Below are positions 43,014 to 51,638 of a DNA stretch of 64,000 nt, one piece after another. The notes under the pieces are model-generated. The model had not been told where the DNA came from and ran no database searches. It saw only the letters and a list, made by a program, of their open reading frames with translations. Origin of the DNA: JAXGPP01 sp040766885. Its GTDB lineage: Bacteria; Planctomycetota; Planctomycetia; Pirellulales; Thermoguttaceae. Where the stretch lies: assembly GCA_040766885.1 (NCBI GenBank), contig JAXGPP010000010.1, positions 1 through 64,000 on the forward strand. The letters are read 5' to 3'. Position 1 is the stretch's first letter, and every line of letters begins with the position of its first letter. A program made the translations under genes and the position numbers.

Positions 43014-43841
43014 ATGTGGAAGTTCCATTTTGCCACGATCGTGATTCTGTGTTGGCACGTCGAAGCCCGCAATGCCCCGGCGCAGCCGGCACTGGAGAAA
43101 CTCGAGAACCTGATCCGCAGCGAACAGGCCGAAAACGCGCAAGGGGCCGAGCCGAGTCTGCCCCCGCAAGCTCCGGCCGTGAATTCGCCGCCCGCCCCCA
43201 GACCATCGAGCACGCCAGGCTACCTGGGTATTGTGGCCGACAATGCCGCGCCGGATCAGCAAGGCGCGCACGTGCTCAGTGTTCGCCAGGGGAGCCCGGG
43301 CGAGCGGGCCGGACTTGCTCCGGGCGACCTGATCACCGCGGCGGATGGCGTGCCCGTGCAGTCGCTCGACGGCTTGTCGCGTGTGCTGGAGAACACGGTG
43401 GTCGGTCAGGCGGTGATTTTCGACGTCATCCGCGACGGCGCCGTCCGCAAAGTCAAGGCATTGCTCGGATCGCGGCCGCAGCCGATCACGGCGCCGCCGG
43501 TGGAGCGCGCCGAGGAAGAGATGCTGCCGATGCCTCCTCCCTCGCCGCCAAATGAGAAGCCATCCGCAGCGCCCGCAACCGAACCGCCCCCGCCCGCCCA
43601 GGCGGCGAATGCCCTCCCAGCGTTCCCGGCTCCGACACTGGCCCCGCCGGCGATCGTGAACCCATTGCCCGATAACGTTGAAGCCGGACCGGATTCCGCA
43701 GCGATTACTCCTATGCCATCCGCTCAACCGTCGAGCGATCGCGAGCTTCTCCAGAGCATTCTCCGCCGCCTGGAGATGATTGAGCGGCGGCTGGATCGGC
43801 TGGAACAGCAGGCGGCGGCCGACAGCAACTCAGACGGTTAA
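43014..43841 (+). CDS. secreted PDZ-domain protein with C-terminal coiled coil
   Basis: A 275-residue protein. The ATG at 43014 has GAGG upstream and gives a signal-like start (MWKFHFATIVILCWHVEARNA). A PDZ domain covers about residues 65-155, with GYLGIVADNAAP, SPGERAGLAPGDLITAADG and VLENTVVGQAVIF. A Pro/Ala-rich spacer of about 80 residues follows, and the C-terminal LLQSILRRLEMIERRLDRLEQQ is a short coiled coil. It has no protease domain. It probably acts as a periplasmic scaffold or adaptor through the PDZ groove and dimerises through the coil. The partner is unknown. Confidence 0.8.
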   Translation: MWKFHFATIVILCWHVEARNAPAQPALEKLENLIRSEQAENAQGAEPSLPPQAPAVNSPPAPRPSSTPGYLGIVADNAAPDQQGAHVLSVRQGSPGERAGLAPGDLITAADGVPVQSLDGLSRVLENTVVGQAVIFDVIRDGAVRKVKALLGSRPQPITAPPVERAEEEMLPMPPPSPPNEKPSAAPATEPPPPAQAANALPAFPAPTLAPPAIVNPLPDNVEAGPDSAAITPMPSAQPSSDRELLQSILRRLEMIERRLDRLEQQAAADSNSDG

Positions 43842-43852
43842 ACGCGGTCAGT

Positions 43853-46540
43853 TCACCACGGCAATTGAAACTCCACGCTCTTGCCAGCGGGAAGGCGGTA
43901 GCGGCGAAGGCCCAACGGATGGTCGGGCTGAAGCCGATCGAGCCGCAGTTCGGCGCTGGCCGGCACAAGGAGCTCGCCTTCGCCCCGGGCGGGAGCCGTC
44001 AACTGCACGCGATGTGCCCGCCCATCGCGCTCGGCGGCCAGCCGAACGGGGCCGATGGCAGTGAGAGCGGTGACATCGAGCCCGGCCAAGTTGGCCAGTT
44101 GCGGCCGCACCTGATAACGAGCGAAGCCCGGCTCGGTGGGGCGAATGCCGGCGATGTCCTGGAACAGCACATAGAGCGGCACCACCGCGCAGTGGCTCCA
44201 CTGGGCGCGGCTGTCGGTGGGAGCGTTCCAGTCTTCCTGGAGCGTGTTGTTCTCGATCACCGAACGCATGGTGGCCCAGCGTCGGCGGAAATCGTCGACC
44301 GCTACATCGGCCCGGCCGAGTCTCGCCAGGGCCCAGAGCCGCCAGCCGGCATTGCAGGGGTAGGAGAGGCCCATTTCCGGCGGACAACTGGCAAGGACCT
44401 CGAGGGCCGCCGACTGCCTTCCACCGGGACACTGGTCAAAGAGAATGGCCGTGGCCAGCGAACGGTCGCTCAGCCGAGGCGCCTTTTCTTCGACGAGCCA
44501 CGGCAGATTATCGACGAACAGGCCGCGGTCTTCGCTCCAGAAGCGTTCGACCGCGGCACGCTGGATGTCGTCCGCCCGGCGGCGAAGCTCCGCGGCGCGG
44601 TCGGGCTGGCCGAACGCTTCGGCAATCGGCGCCAGGGCGTGGTGCAACATGGCGGCGGTGTAGAGGTTGAACGCGCACTGCTTGTGGCGCGGGCGTCGAT
44701 AGGCCGAGTGGTCGATCCAAACGGTCGGGATGCCGAGGTTCTCGACCGGCAGCAGGCCATCGTCGCTGCGGAGCGTCTCGAGGTAATCGGCGAATCGCAG
44801 TAGCCTGGGATAAGGCTCCTCGAGCGCCGCCAGATCGCCTGTCTCCAGATAATGGTTCCAGCAATCGAAAACGAAACCGACGCCATGGTCCAGAAGCGGC
44901 CCCCAAAAAGCGCCGTCGACCTGTTTCTGGGCCACCCGGGCCAGGCGGTCGTAGGCCGGCCAGCAATCGAGGAAGTAGCCGTCGCGGGCCTGTCCTTCGC
45001 TGAAGGTGCGCAAGAATCGCGCGGCGATGCGCGGCTCGCCGAAGGCGTAGCGGATGGCGTGCAGTTGGTGGCCGCCGTCGCCGCTGTACTGCTGCCGTTC
45101 GCGGGCCATACCATCGACCACCGTTTCGATAGCGCTGTTGCGAAGCGTGTTGACGCTGGCGCCAAACAGCCGCTGGAGTGCCGGCTCCGAACAGGACACT
45201 CGCGGTTCGACTGGCCAGTCGAACGTCCGCCGCCGCACGCCCACCGCCGAGATCTTTACCGGGCCGTTCGCGCTGCGGACGTGCAACTGGATCCACCGCA
45301 ATGATTCGTAGTCGAACGGCTCGAACTGCTCCACGCCGCCCCGGCAGATGAATCGCGTCCAGGCATAGAACTGCGAATCGAGCCAGAGCGTCCTGGCCGG
45401 ATCGTGCGACTCCTGTGTCATCAGCTCCACGACGGTGCCGGCCGGGGCCTCGATGGTGAAATAGGGCCAGCCGACGACCTGTTCTTCCAGCTCGAAGGTG
45501 AGAAAGAGGCCCTCGCGATCGGCGGTGCCGGGCAGCGTCCACGCACCCGGCGGCTCTTCGCTGGCGACCGGTTCGGACGCAATGCGGAAGGATTTCGGCA
45601 TGCGGAAATCGAACCAGTCGGCCGGATCGCGGAGCCAGGCGACACGACCCGATTCGGCCAGGCGCCGGGCTAGGACCTCACTTTCGCGGACCAGCGGAAT
45701 CTGGCGCATCCGCAGCGAGCTTGCGGCCGGATCGGCGCGGTCGATCGAATCGGTGGTCTGATAGGGACCGCAGGCGGCCGGCTTGTCGGGCGGACAGTCA
45801 AGCGCCATCGCCGCGACCCAGCGGTCATCGCACTCAAATTCCGGCGTGTCCCAGCCGTACGGGTGCAACCGGGCGTCAAACTCTTCTTGCAGCGCGCGAA
45901 GGAACCAGCGTTTCGGTTGTGACGGCCGGTGGGCGCGGTCGATGTACGTCTGCCAGGAAGTATCGGACACGACTGCTTGCGACTGGCCGCCGCCCAGATC
46001 GATCGCGGCATGGAACAACAGGCCAGGCTTGCCCGCGGCCCAAGTCCCCTCGCCGATGCCGTAGTACAGCACCTCGACGCCAATCACGTTCTTGCCGGGA
46101 CGCAGATGCTCGGTGATGTCAAAGGGATCAACGTCGAGGCTCCGCGGATCGCAGGGGGCCGGTCCCCATTGTACGCGGCGACCGTTCACGGTGAGCCGGT
46201 AGCGGCTGTCGGCGGTGATCCACCCGGCGGCGCGAACGGGAACGCGGTCGAACTGCAGTTCCTTGCGGAACAGCACGAACGTGTTGGGCAGCGTCCGCTC
46301 GGAGGGAAGCCAGATCCAGCGCGCCGGAGACAGGTCGACACGGTGGGGCCGCCATCGCACATGTGCGTCGTCGCTTTCGGCGGCGGCACTTGCCTCGTCG
46401 GCCGATAATGTCCGTTCTGAGAAAGTATTCTGCGGTACGGGCCGATCGGCCGCGCCGACCGATGCGATGAGCATCGCAATCAAGATAATCACGCACTGCC
46501 AGGTCACTCCACTCGCACGGCAATGATCATTTCGGCTCAT
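43853..46540 (-). CDS. secreted GH78-like alpha-L-rhamnosidase
   Basis: An 895-residue protein. The start at 46540 has GAGGG 6 bases upstream and gives MSRNDHCRASGVTWQCVIILIAMLIAS, a signal peptide; the 56 residues upstream are rejected because they overlap the divergent ABC gene region. An N-terminal beta-sandwich precedes the (alpha/alpha)6 catalytic domain, where ETVVDGMARERQQYSGDG matches the GH78 conserved block (Asp and Glu as catalytic candidates). Later blocks (GTVVELMTQES, ESLRWIQLHVRSA) are typical of Bac_rhamnosid. It releases terminal alpha-rhamnose from glycans, complementing the two GH106-like enzymes. It diverges from the ABC transporter genes at 46817. Confidence 0.87.
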   Translation of the reverse strand: MSRNDHCRASGVTWQCVIILIAMLIASVGAADRPVPQNTFSERTLSADEASAAAESDDAHVRWRPHRVDLSPARWIWLPSERTLPNTFVLFRKELQFDRVPVRAAGWITADSRYRLTVNGRRVQWGPAPCDPRSLDVDPFDITEHLRPGKNVIGVEVLYYGIGEGTWAAGKPGLLFHAAIDLGGGQSQAVVSDTSWQTYIDRAHRPSQPKRWFLRALQEEFDARLHPYGWDTPEFECDDRWVAAMALDCPPDKPAACGPYQTTDSIDRADPAASSLRMRQIPLVRESEVLARRLAESGRVAWLRDPADWFDFRMPKSFRIASEPVASEEPPGAWTLPGTADREGLFLTFELEEQVVGWPYFTIEAPAGTVVELMTQESHDPARTLWLDSQFYAWTRFICRGGVEQFEPFDYESLRWIQLHVRSANGPVKISAVGVRRRTFDWPVEPRVSCSEPALQRLFGASVNTLRNSAIETVVDGMARERQQYSGDGGHQLHAIRYAFGEPRIAARFLRTFSEGQARDGYFLDCWPAYDRLARVAQKQVDGAFWGPLLDHGVGFVFDCWNHYLETGDLAALEEPYPRLLRFADYLETLRSDDGLLPVENLGIPTVWIDHSAYRRPRHKQCAFNLYTAAMLHHALAPIAEAFGQPDRAAELRRRADDIQRAAVERFWSEDRGLFVDNLPWLVEEKAPRLSDRSLATAILFDQCPGGRQSAALEVLASCPPEMGLSYPCNAGWRLWALARLGRADVAVDDFRRRWATMRSVIENNTLQEDWNAPTDSRAQWSHCAVVPLYVLFQDIAGIRPTEPGFARYQVRPQLANLAGLDVTALTAIGPVRLAAERDGRAHRVQLTAPARGEGELLVPASAELRLDRLQPDHPLGLRRYRLPAGKSVEFQLPW

Positions 46541-46816
46541 GAATACCCTCGTTGTGAGAGTCCTGTCGAACCGGTCATGGCAAGGAAATCCGGTTGGCCA
46601 CCAGCGTAAGTCCCGGTAGCGGCCGATACAAGCCGCACACGCTACGGCATTCCCGAAGTTGGTCCCGTGGATTACCATAGAAGGAATCTTTGTTTTTTCG
46701 TAGTGCATATCCCGGGAGCAACCGCCGCTACCGCGTCTCTTGCCGTCAAGTCCGGCTCCGCTGCGCCTGGTTCAACTTCGCAAACCTCAATAAGTCGGCC
46801 TGACCCGACACGCCCC

Positions 46817-47773
46817 ATGCCTTTGGCGATCCGCTGCAGAGAACTCAAGAAGACCTACGACGGCAAGCCGCCGGTCGAGGCGGTCCGCGGCCTCGATCTG
46901 GCAGTCGAAGAGGGAGAATGCTTCGGCGTGCTGGGGCCGAACGGGGCCGGCAAGACGACCACCGTCGAAATGCTCGAAGGACTGCTCCAGCCTACGGGCG
47001 GCGAGATCGAGATCCTCGGCATGCGGTGGGAGAAGCAGGCCGATACGATCCGCCAGCGGATCGGGATTTCGCTCCAGGAAACCAAGTTTTCCGACAAGCT
47101 CACCGTGCGTGAAACGTTGCGGCTGTTCCGCAGCTTCTACCACCGCGGCATCGAAGCCGACGCGGCGATCGCTAAAGTGTCGCTCGAGGAGAAGGCGAAT
47201 ACGTGGTATCGCGAGCTTTCCGGCGGCCAGAAACAGCGACTGGCGGTGGCCGCAGCGCTCATTGGCGATCCGGTGCTGTTGTTTCTCGATGAACCGACCA
47301 CGGGACTTGATCCGAACTCACGGCGGCAGCTTTGGGACATCATCCTCGACTGCCGCCGCCAGGGACGAACGACGGTGCTCACGACCCACTACATGGAGGA
47401 GGCCGAGCGGTTGTGCGATCGCGTGGCGATCGTCGACCAGGGACGCGTGATCGCGCTGGGGTCGCCGCGAGAACTTATCGCCCGGCTGGGCGGCGACCAT
47501 GTCGTTGAATTCTCGCTCAGCGCGGCCGACCGCAGCCTGGTTGTAGCCGACGCCTGGGACGAGTTGCCCGCCGTGACTTCCAGCCGCCTGGAGGGCGAGG
47601 CCATCCACCTTTCGGTAACCGAGCCCCACGTTGCGATTCCCGCGCTGTTGGCGCGACTGGCCGAGCGGAACGGCCGGCTCGCCAGCCTGACCACGCGGCA
47701 CGCGAGTCTCGACGACGTCTTCGTGGCCCTTACCGGTCGGCAGTTCGAACCGACGGAGACCAGCACTTCATGA
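46817..47773 (+). CDS. ABC-2 type transporter ATP-binding protein
   Basis: A 318-residue ATPase. Walker A is LGPNGAGKTTTVEML, the signature LSGGQKQRLAVAAAL (with the preceding E) and Walker B VLLFLDEPTTGLDPN. The C-terminal region (about residues 220-318) is the regulatory extension of DrrA-type exporters. It should bind the permease coded by the next gene, whose start overlaps its stop by four bases (ATGA), so the two are translationally coupled. The start at 46817 is chosen because it begins the conserved domain and because the long upstream extension overlaps the divergent GH78-like gene. The substrate is unknown, possibly a drug or lipid. Confidence 0.93.
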   Translation: MPLAIRCRELKKTYDGKPPVEAVRGLDLAVEEGECFGVLGPNGAGKTTTVEMLEGLLQPTGGEIEILGMRWEKQADTIRQRIGISLQETKFSDKLTVRETLRLFRSFYHRGIEADAAIAKVSLEEKANTWYRELSGGQKQRLAVAAALIGDPVLLFLDEPTTGLDPNSRRQLWDIILDCRRQGRTTVLTTHYMEEAERLCDRVAIVDQGRVIALGSPRELIARLGGDHVVEFSLSAADRSLVVADAWDELPAVTSSRLEGEAIHLSVTEPHVAIPALLARLAERNGRLASLTTRHASLDDVFVALTGRQFEPTETSTS

Positions 47774-48843
47774 ACGAACGCGTCTCGTCGGTGCGCCGGG
47801 GCCGGCAACATCCCATCGTCAGCCTGACCGCCGCCAGGGTGCTCGAGTTCTTTCGCGAGCCCGAAGCGGTGTTCTGGATGTATGTCTTTCCGCTGTTTCT
47901 CGTGCTGGCATTGGGCGCGGCGTTCCGCAATCGGCCCGTAGAGGCGTTCAGGGTTTCGGTCGTCGCCGGGCCAAAGGCCGAACGGGTGACGGCCGCACTC
48001 AATGCCGACAAGCGGTTCAAGGCCGTGGTGAGCGATGACGCGGAAGCCCGCCTCCGACTGCGGAGCGGCCGCGCCGACCTCGTGCTGGCGGCCGCTTCCG
48101 GTCCGAGGGACGAATATGTGTACTCTTACGATCCCACGCGGGCAGCGAGCGTGCTGGCGCGAAATGCCGCCGATGATCTCTTGCAGCGGGCCGCCGGTCG
48201 CCGCGACGTGCTGGCCACCAAGGAACGGGAGGTGAACGAACCGGGCGGACGCTATATCGACTTTCTCGTGCCCGGCCTCCTGGGCATGGGGCTCATGGGG
48301 GGCGGCATGTGGGGCGTCGGCTACGCCATCGTCGACATGCGGATTCGCAAGCTGCTGAAGCGCTATCTGGCCACGCCCATGAAGCGAAGTCATTTCCTCG
48401 CTTCGGTGATCGGCAGCCGGATCCTGTTCGCGCTGCCTGAAGTCGTGCTGCTGCTGGTTTTCGCCCGGCTGGTATTCGACGTCCGCAGCGAGGGGAGTCA
48501 TCTCGCGATCGGATTGTTGATCGTGCTGGGGGCGCTGCAGTTTTCGGGAATCGGCCTGCTGGTTGCCAGCCGGGCGCAGACAATCGAGGCGATCTCCGGG
48601 CTGATGAACGCGGTGATGCTGCCGATGTGGATCGGCTCGGGCATCTTCTTCTCCAACGAGCGCTTCCCGGAAGCGGTTCAACCTCTGCTCTTCCTGCTGC
48701 CGCTGACTCCGCTAATCCACGCCATGCGAAGCATCATGCTCGAAGGGGCGACGCTTATTGCGGTGTGGGCCGACTTGGCAATCATCGCCGCCTGGATCGT
48801 TATGACCTTCGTGCTGGCATTACGGTGGTTTCGCTGGCATTGA
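47770..48843 (+). CDS. ABC-2 type transporter permease
   Basis: A 357-residue membrane protein. One hydrophobic segment near the N-terminus (EAVFWMYVFPLFLVLALGAAF) is followed by a large extracytoplasmic region (residues about 55-170) and then five segments (for example IDFLVPGLLGMGLMGGGMW and ALPEVVLLLVFARLVF). This is the ABC2_membrane_3 layout. It overlaps the ATPase gene by four bases and partners with it. Its last 44 bases overlap the convergent ketopantoate-reductase-family gene on the opposite strand. Substrate unknown. Confidence 0.9.
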   Translation: MNERVSSVRRGRQHPIVSLTAARVLEFFREPEAVFWMYVFPLFLVLALGAAFRNRPVEAFRVSVVAGPKAERVTAALNADKRFKAVVSDDAEARLRLRSGRADLVLAAASGPRDEYVYSYDPTRAASVLARNAADDLLQRAAGRRDVLATKEREVNEPGGRYIDFLVPGLLGMGLMGGGMWGVGYAIVDMRIRKLLKRYLATPMKRSHFLASVIGSRILFALPEVVLLLVFARLVFDVRSEGSHLAIGLLIVLGALQFSGIGLLVASRAQTIEAISGLMNAVMLPMWIGSGIFFSNERFPEAVQPLLFLLPLTPLIHAMRSIMLEGATLIAVWADLAIIAAWIVMTFVLALRWFRWH

Positions 48844-49939
48844 CCATATCAATCAGCGGAAAGAAAGGGGGCGGCCGGACCGCCTCACGCTGGCCGCCGG
48901 CGTCAATCGGCGCGAACGCAGCGATCACTTCCTCCCGAGTGTAGAAGCTGCGGTCGCGGCGGCCCTCGAGGAGGTGCGTCAACTCGACTACTTTGGCGTT
49001 ATAGACCGCCTGGGCACCGCACTGCTGGGCAATCTGCACGAAACGCCCGTTGAGGTGATCGATCTCGGTCGTTTTGCCGCGCATCAGGTCCTGTTGCAGC
49101 GAGTAAATAATCGGCGTTCGCCGGCAGATAGCTCGCGCGACAAGGGCTGCCGCGGGACGAATCAGCGGATGATCGACGAACGACAGCAGGCGGCGAAAGC
49201 TGAAAGCGTCGCGAAAGCCGGGCGTGCCGGTGGGACGGATGCCGGCCTGTGCCATGACTGCCAGGCACTCGTCGAGAATGGGAATGGCAACAGTCTGCCG
49301 CCAGCGGCGGTAGAGGAGGCAGTCGGCCACCAGCCGGGAGGCCGAAAGCACCGAGGCATACCCCACTGCATTGATCGCCAGTTTGCTGTACTGCAGGCCG
49401 AAGATGTCGCGGCAGGCGTGGACCTTGAGCCCCGAGCGGCCGAGCACCTCCACGGCTTCGTCAACCGTGTCGGGCGGCGTTTCATCGGTGGCCGCGCCCA
49501 ACGCCGTGATGCCGTCATACTGGTAGCTCACCGTGCCGGGTTCAAGGATTGCCATGTTGGTGGCGGTGACACCCAGCACGAGCCGATCGGCGCGGACGTA
49601 GCGGCGCAGCACGTGCTGATTGAGCCCGTTCTGGATCGACACCACGCGGGAGCCGTTCAGCCGGTCGCCAACGACGGCCAACGCGGTTTCGGTATCCTGC
49701 GACTTGACGGTCAACACGACCCAATCCGCGCCGGCGACGTCGCGCGGGTTGAGCGACACCGCAACAGCAACCCGCCGCGTGCCCCACGGCCCTTGGAGGA
49801 CGACTCCGCCCGACTGCTGCATCCGCCGGCCGTGCTCGCCGCGGGCGATCAGCAGTACATCGAGCTCCGGCTGGTGATACTTGATCAGCCCGCCGAACAT
49901 CGAACCGATCGCGCCGGCGCCAAGAACCGCAATTTTCAT
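48800..49939 (-). CDS. panE: 2-dehydropantoate 2-reductase family protein
   Basis: A 379-residue NADPH-dependent reductase. The start at 49939 gives MKIAVLGAGAIGSMFGGLIK, the N-terminal Rossmann motif at residue 1 as expected; the upstream extension is rejected. The family QNG motif is in VVSIQNGLNQHVLRRY, and the C-terminal ApbA_C domain follows the hinge. It reduces ketopantoate to pantoate for coenzyme A, although several paralogues in the family reduce other 2-keto acids. The gene ends in a 44-base overlap with the ABC permease gene. The symbol is used for the family; orthology to pantothenate synthesis is likely but not proven by neighbours. Confidence 0.75.
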   Translation of the reverse strand: MKIAVLGAGAIGSMFGGLIKYHQPELDVLLIARGEHGRRMQQSGGVVLQGPWGTRRVAVAVSLNPRDVAGADWVVLTVKSQDTETALAVVGDRLNGSRVVSIQNGLNQHVLRRYVRADRLVLGVTATNMAILEPGTVSYQYDGITALGAATDETPPDTVDEAVEVLGRSGLKVHACRDIFGLQYSKLAINAVGYASVLSASRLVADCLLYRRWRQTVAIPILDECLAVMAQAGIRPTGTPGFRDAFSFRRLLSFVDHPLIRPAAALVARAICRRTPIIYSLQQDLMRGKTTEIDHLNGRFVQIAQQCGAQAVYNAKVVELTHLLEGRRDRSFYTREEVIAAFAPIDAGGQREAVRPPPFFPLIDMVNASETTVMPARRS

Positions 49940-50099
49940 GATCCACCACCCCCGCAGATAACCGTCGGTAGAGCCGCAGTCTGCTTGCGCATCGACGGCC
50001 TGGAGGGGCGAAATCGAGATTATTCCCGCGGGGGATGCCATCCCTTACAGGCGCAACATCCGCTATCGATGATGCCTATTCCCCCCGCCCGCAAGAGCC

Positions 50100-51470
50100 T
50101 CAATATTCGCGATCTTTGACAAGGCCCGGCTGCGGCACCGGATACTTGCCCGTCGCGTCGGCCAAGAGCGGAGCGGGCGAATCGGTGGCCAGTTTGTCGA
50201 CGTCGGGTGCGAATTCATGCGGACAGTCGAGAATCTCGTCCCAAGTGATGATCTGTCCGGTGTGCGCCGCCATACGGCCCATCGAACTCACTAGGCTCGC
50301 CTCGGCTCCGCGACGGGCCTCGTTGTAGGGCTGGTCCTGGCGGATGGCCTCAACAAAATCCTCCCACTCGACCAGGTACGGATTGGGCTCCTGCCCGGGA
50401 TAGCTCCAGAGCAGGTTGTCTTTCGATTCGCGGTGCCCTTTGTACAACCACACGGTGCTGCGGTTCGCCGCCATGCTGTCGATCACCGCCAGCCCCTTGG
50501 CGCCGTGGGCATAGCCGCCGAACTGGTCGTCGCATCCGCCCATGCAGCGGCCATAGAAGAAGAGCTTGGTGCCGTCGGGGAACGTGTACTCCACCGCGTA
50601 GTTGTCGAAGTTCTGGTCGATGTTGTCGCCGCGGTAGTGCCGCCCGCCGGTGGCTTGTGCCTGAACCGGCCAGGCGTTCTTCATCCAGCAAAGCTCGTCG
50701 ATGTTGTGGATGTAGAAATCGCTGTAACAGCCGCCGCTCGCCCAGAGGAAACTGTGGAATTGCCGGATCTGGTACTCCAGGTCGCTGATGTTGTCGGGCT
50801 TCGGACCGGAATTGAACGACCCGACCGGCGGGTGCATCCGATAGGCCCGCATGGCGATCACGTCGCCGATCTGCCCCTGTTTCACGCGATCGACCAGTTC
50901 ACGGCGTGCGCGGCAGTGCCGCCACATGAGGCCCACAGCCACCTTGAGGTTCTTGGCCGAGGCCGCGTCGGCAAGCGCGTACATCCGCTTGGTGGTTGGG
51001 CCGTCGACGGTCACCGGCTTCTCCATGAAGACGTTGACGCCCTTCTCGATCGCGTAGCCGAAATGCACCCAACGGAACGCGGGCGGGGTCGCGAAGATCA
51101 CCACGTCGCCCGGCCGCAGGCAGTCGATCGCCTTGCGGTAGCTGTCAAAGCCCACGAACTTGCGATCGTCAGGGACATCCATCTTGTCGGCGCACTGCTT
51201 CTTGAGGCCGCTGTAGCTGGCGGTGAGCCGATCCTCGAACACGTCGGCCATGGCCACGAGTTTCGTCGGGCCATTGGCGATCGCCAGCGCGTTGGCCGCC
51301 GCGCCGGTTCCGCGCCCGCCGCACCCTACCAGGGCGATCTGTATCGTGTTGTTCTCGGCAGCATGGACGTGCGGCACCGCCAAAGCAGCCAGTGACGAGG
51401 CCGCGGCCAACTGACCGGTACTCTTCAGGAAAGTGCGACGTGACACGGGGTTCTTCGGACTCGATGGCAT
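50100..51470 (-). CDS. Tat-exported Gfo/Idh/MocA family oxidoreductase
   Basis: A 456-residue protein starting MPSSPKNPVSRRTFLKSTGQ, a twin-arginine signal, with GAGGT 6 bases upstream. The dinucleotide motif ALVGCGGRGTG is at about residue 47. The family motif is MEKPVTVDGPTTKR, and ATPPAFRWVHF marks the substrate region. The C-terminal domain is long, as in other exported planctomycete members. A good promoter lies at 51517-51546. Substrate unknown, probably a carbohydrate derivative in the periplasm. Confidence 0.92.
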   Translation of the reverse strand: MPSSPKNPVSRRTFLKSTGQLAAASSLAALAVPHVHAAENNTIQIALVGCGGRGTGAAANALAIANGPTKLVAMADVFEDRLTASYSGLKKQCADKMDVPDDRKFVGFDSYRKAIDCLRPGDVVIFATPPAFRWVHFGYAIEKGVNVFMEKPVTVDGPTTKRMYALADAASAKNLKVAVGLMWRHCRARRELVDRVKQGQIGDVIAMRAYRMHPPVGSFNSGPKPDNISDLEYQIRQFHSFLWASGGCYSDFYIHNIDELCWMKNAWPVQAQATGGRHYRGDNIDQNFDNYAVEYTFPDGTKLFFYGRCMGGCDDQFGGYAHGAKGLAVIDSMAANRSTVWLYKGHRESKDNLLWSYPGQEPNPYLVEWEDFVEAIRQDQPYNEARRGAEASLVSSMGRMAAHTGQIITWDEILDCPHEFAPDVDKLATDSPAPLLADATGKYPVPQPGLVKDREY

Positions 51471-51516
51471 GGCAGACCTCGCGGGCAGGACGGATGGTAA
51501 GGCCGAGACGAGGGCC

Positions 51517-51546
51517 AGTATAGGCCGCAGCGCGGGGGGGCGTCAA
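51517..51546 (-). promoter_or_regulatory. promoter of the Tat-exported oxidoreductase
   Basis: On the minus strand TTGACG (51541-51546) and TATACT (51517-51522) each match five of six consensus bases with an 18-base spacer. Transcription would start near 51510, giving a 40-base leader. Confidence 0.6.
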
Positions 51547-51638
51547 ACTGTGCGTCGGCGGATCCCGACACGCGGTGCGAATGGGAATTGCGGGACGCCG
51601 CCCTGGCTTAATCTCACGCTAGAACGCGAGGGATGCGA

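Noticed and set aside
47389..48681. A 430-residue frame antisense to the ABC transporter genes
   Set aside because: Shadow of the Walker- and TM-containing plus-strand genes; no motifs of its own.
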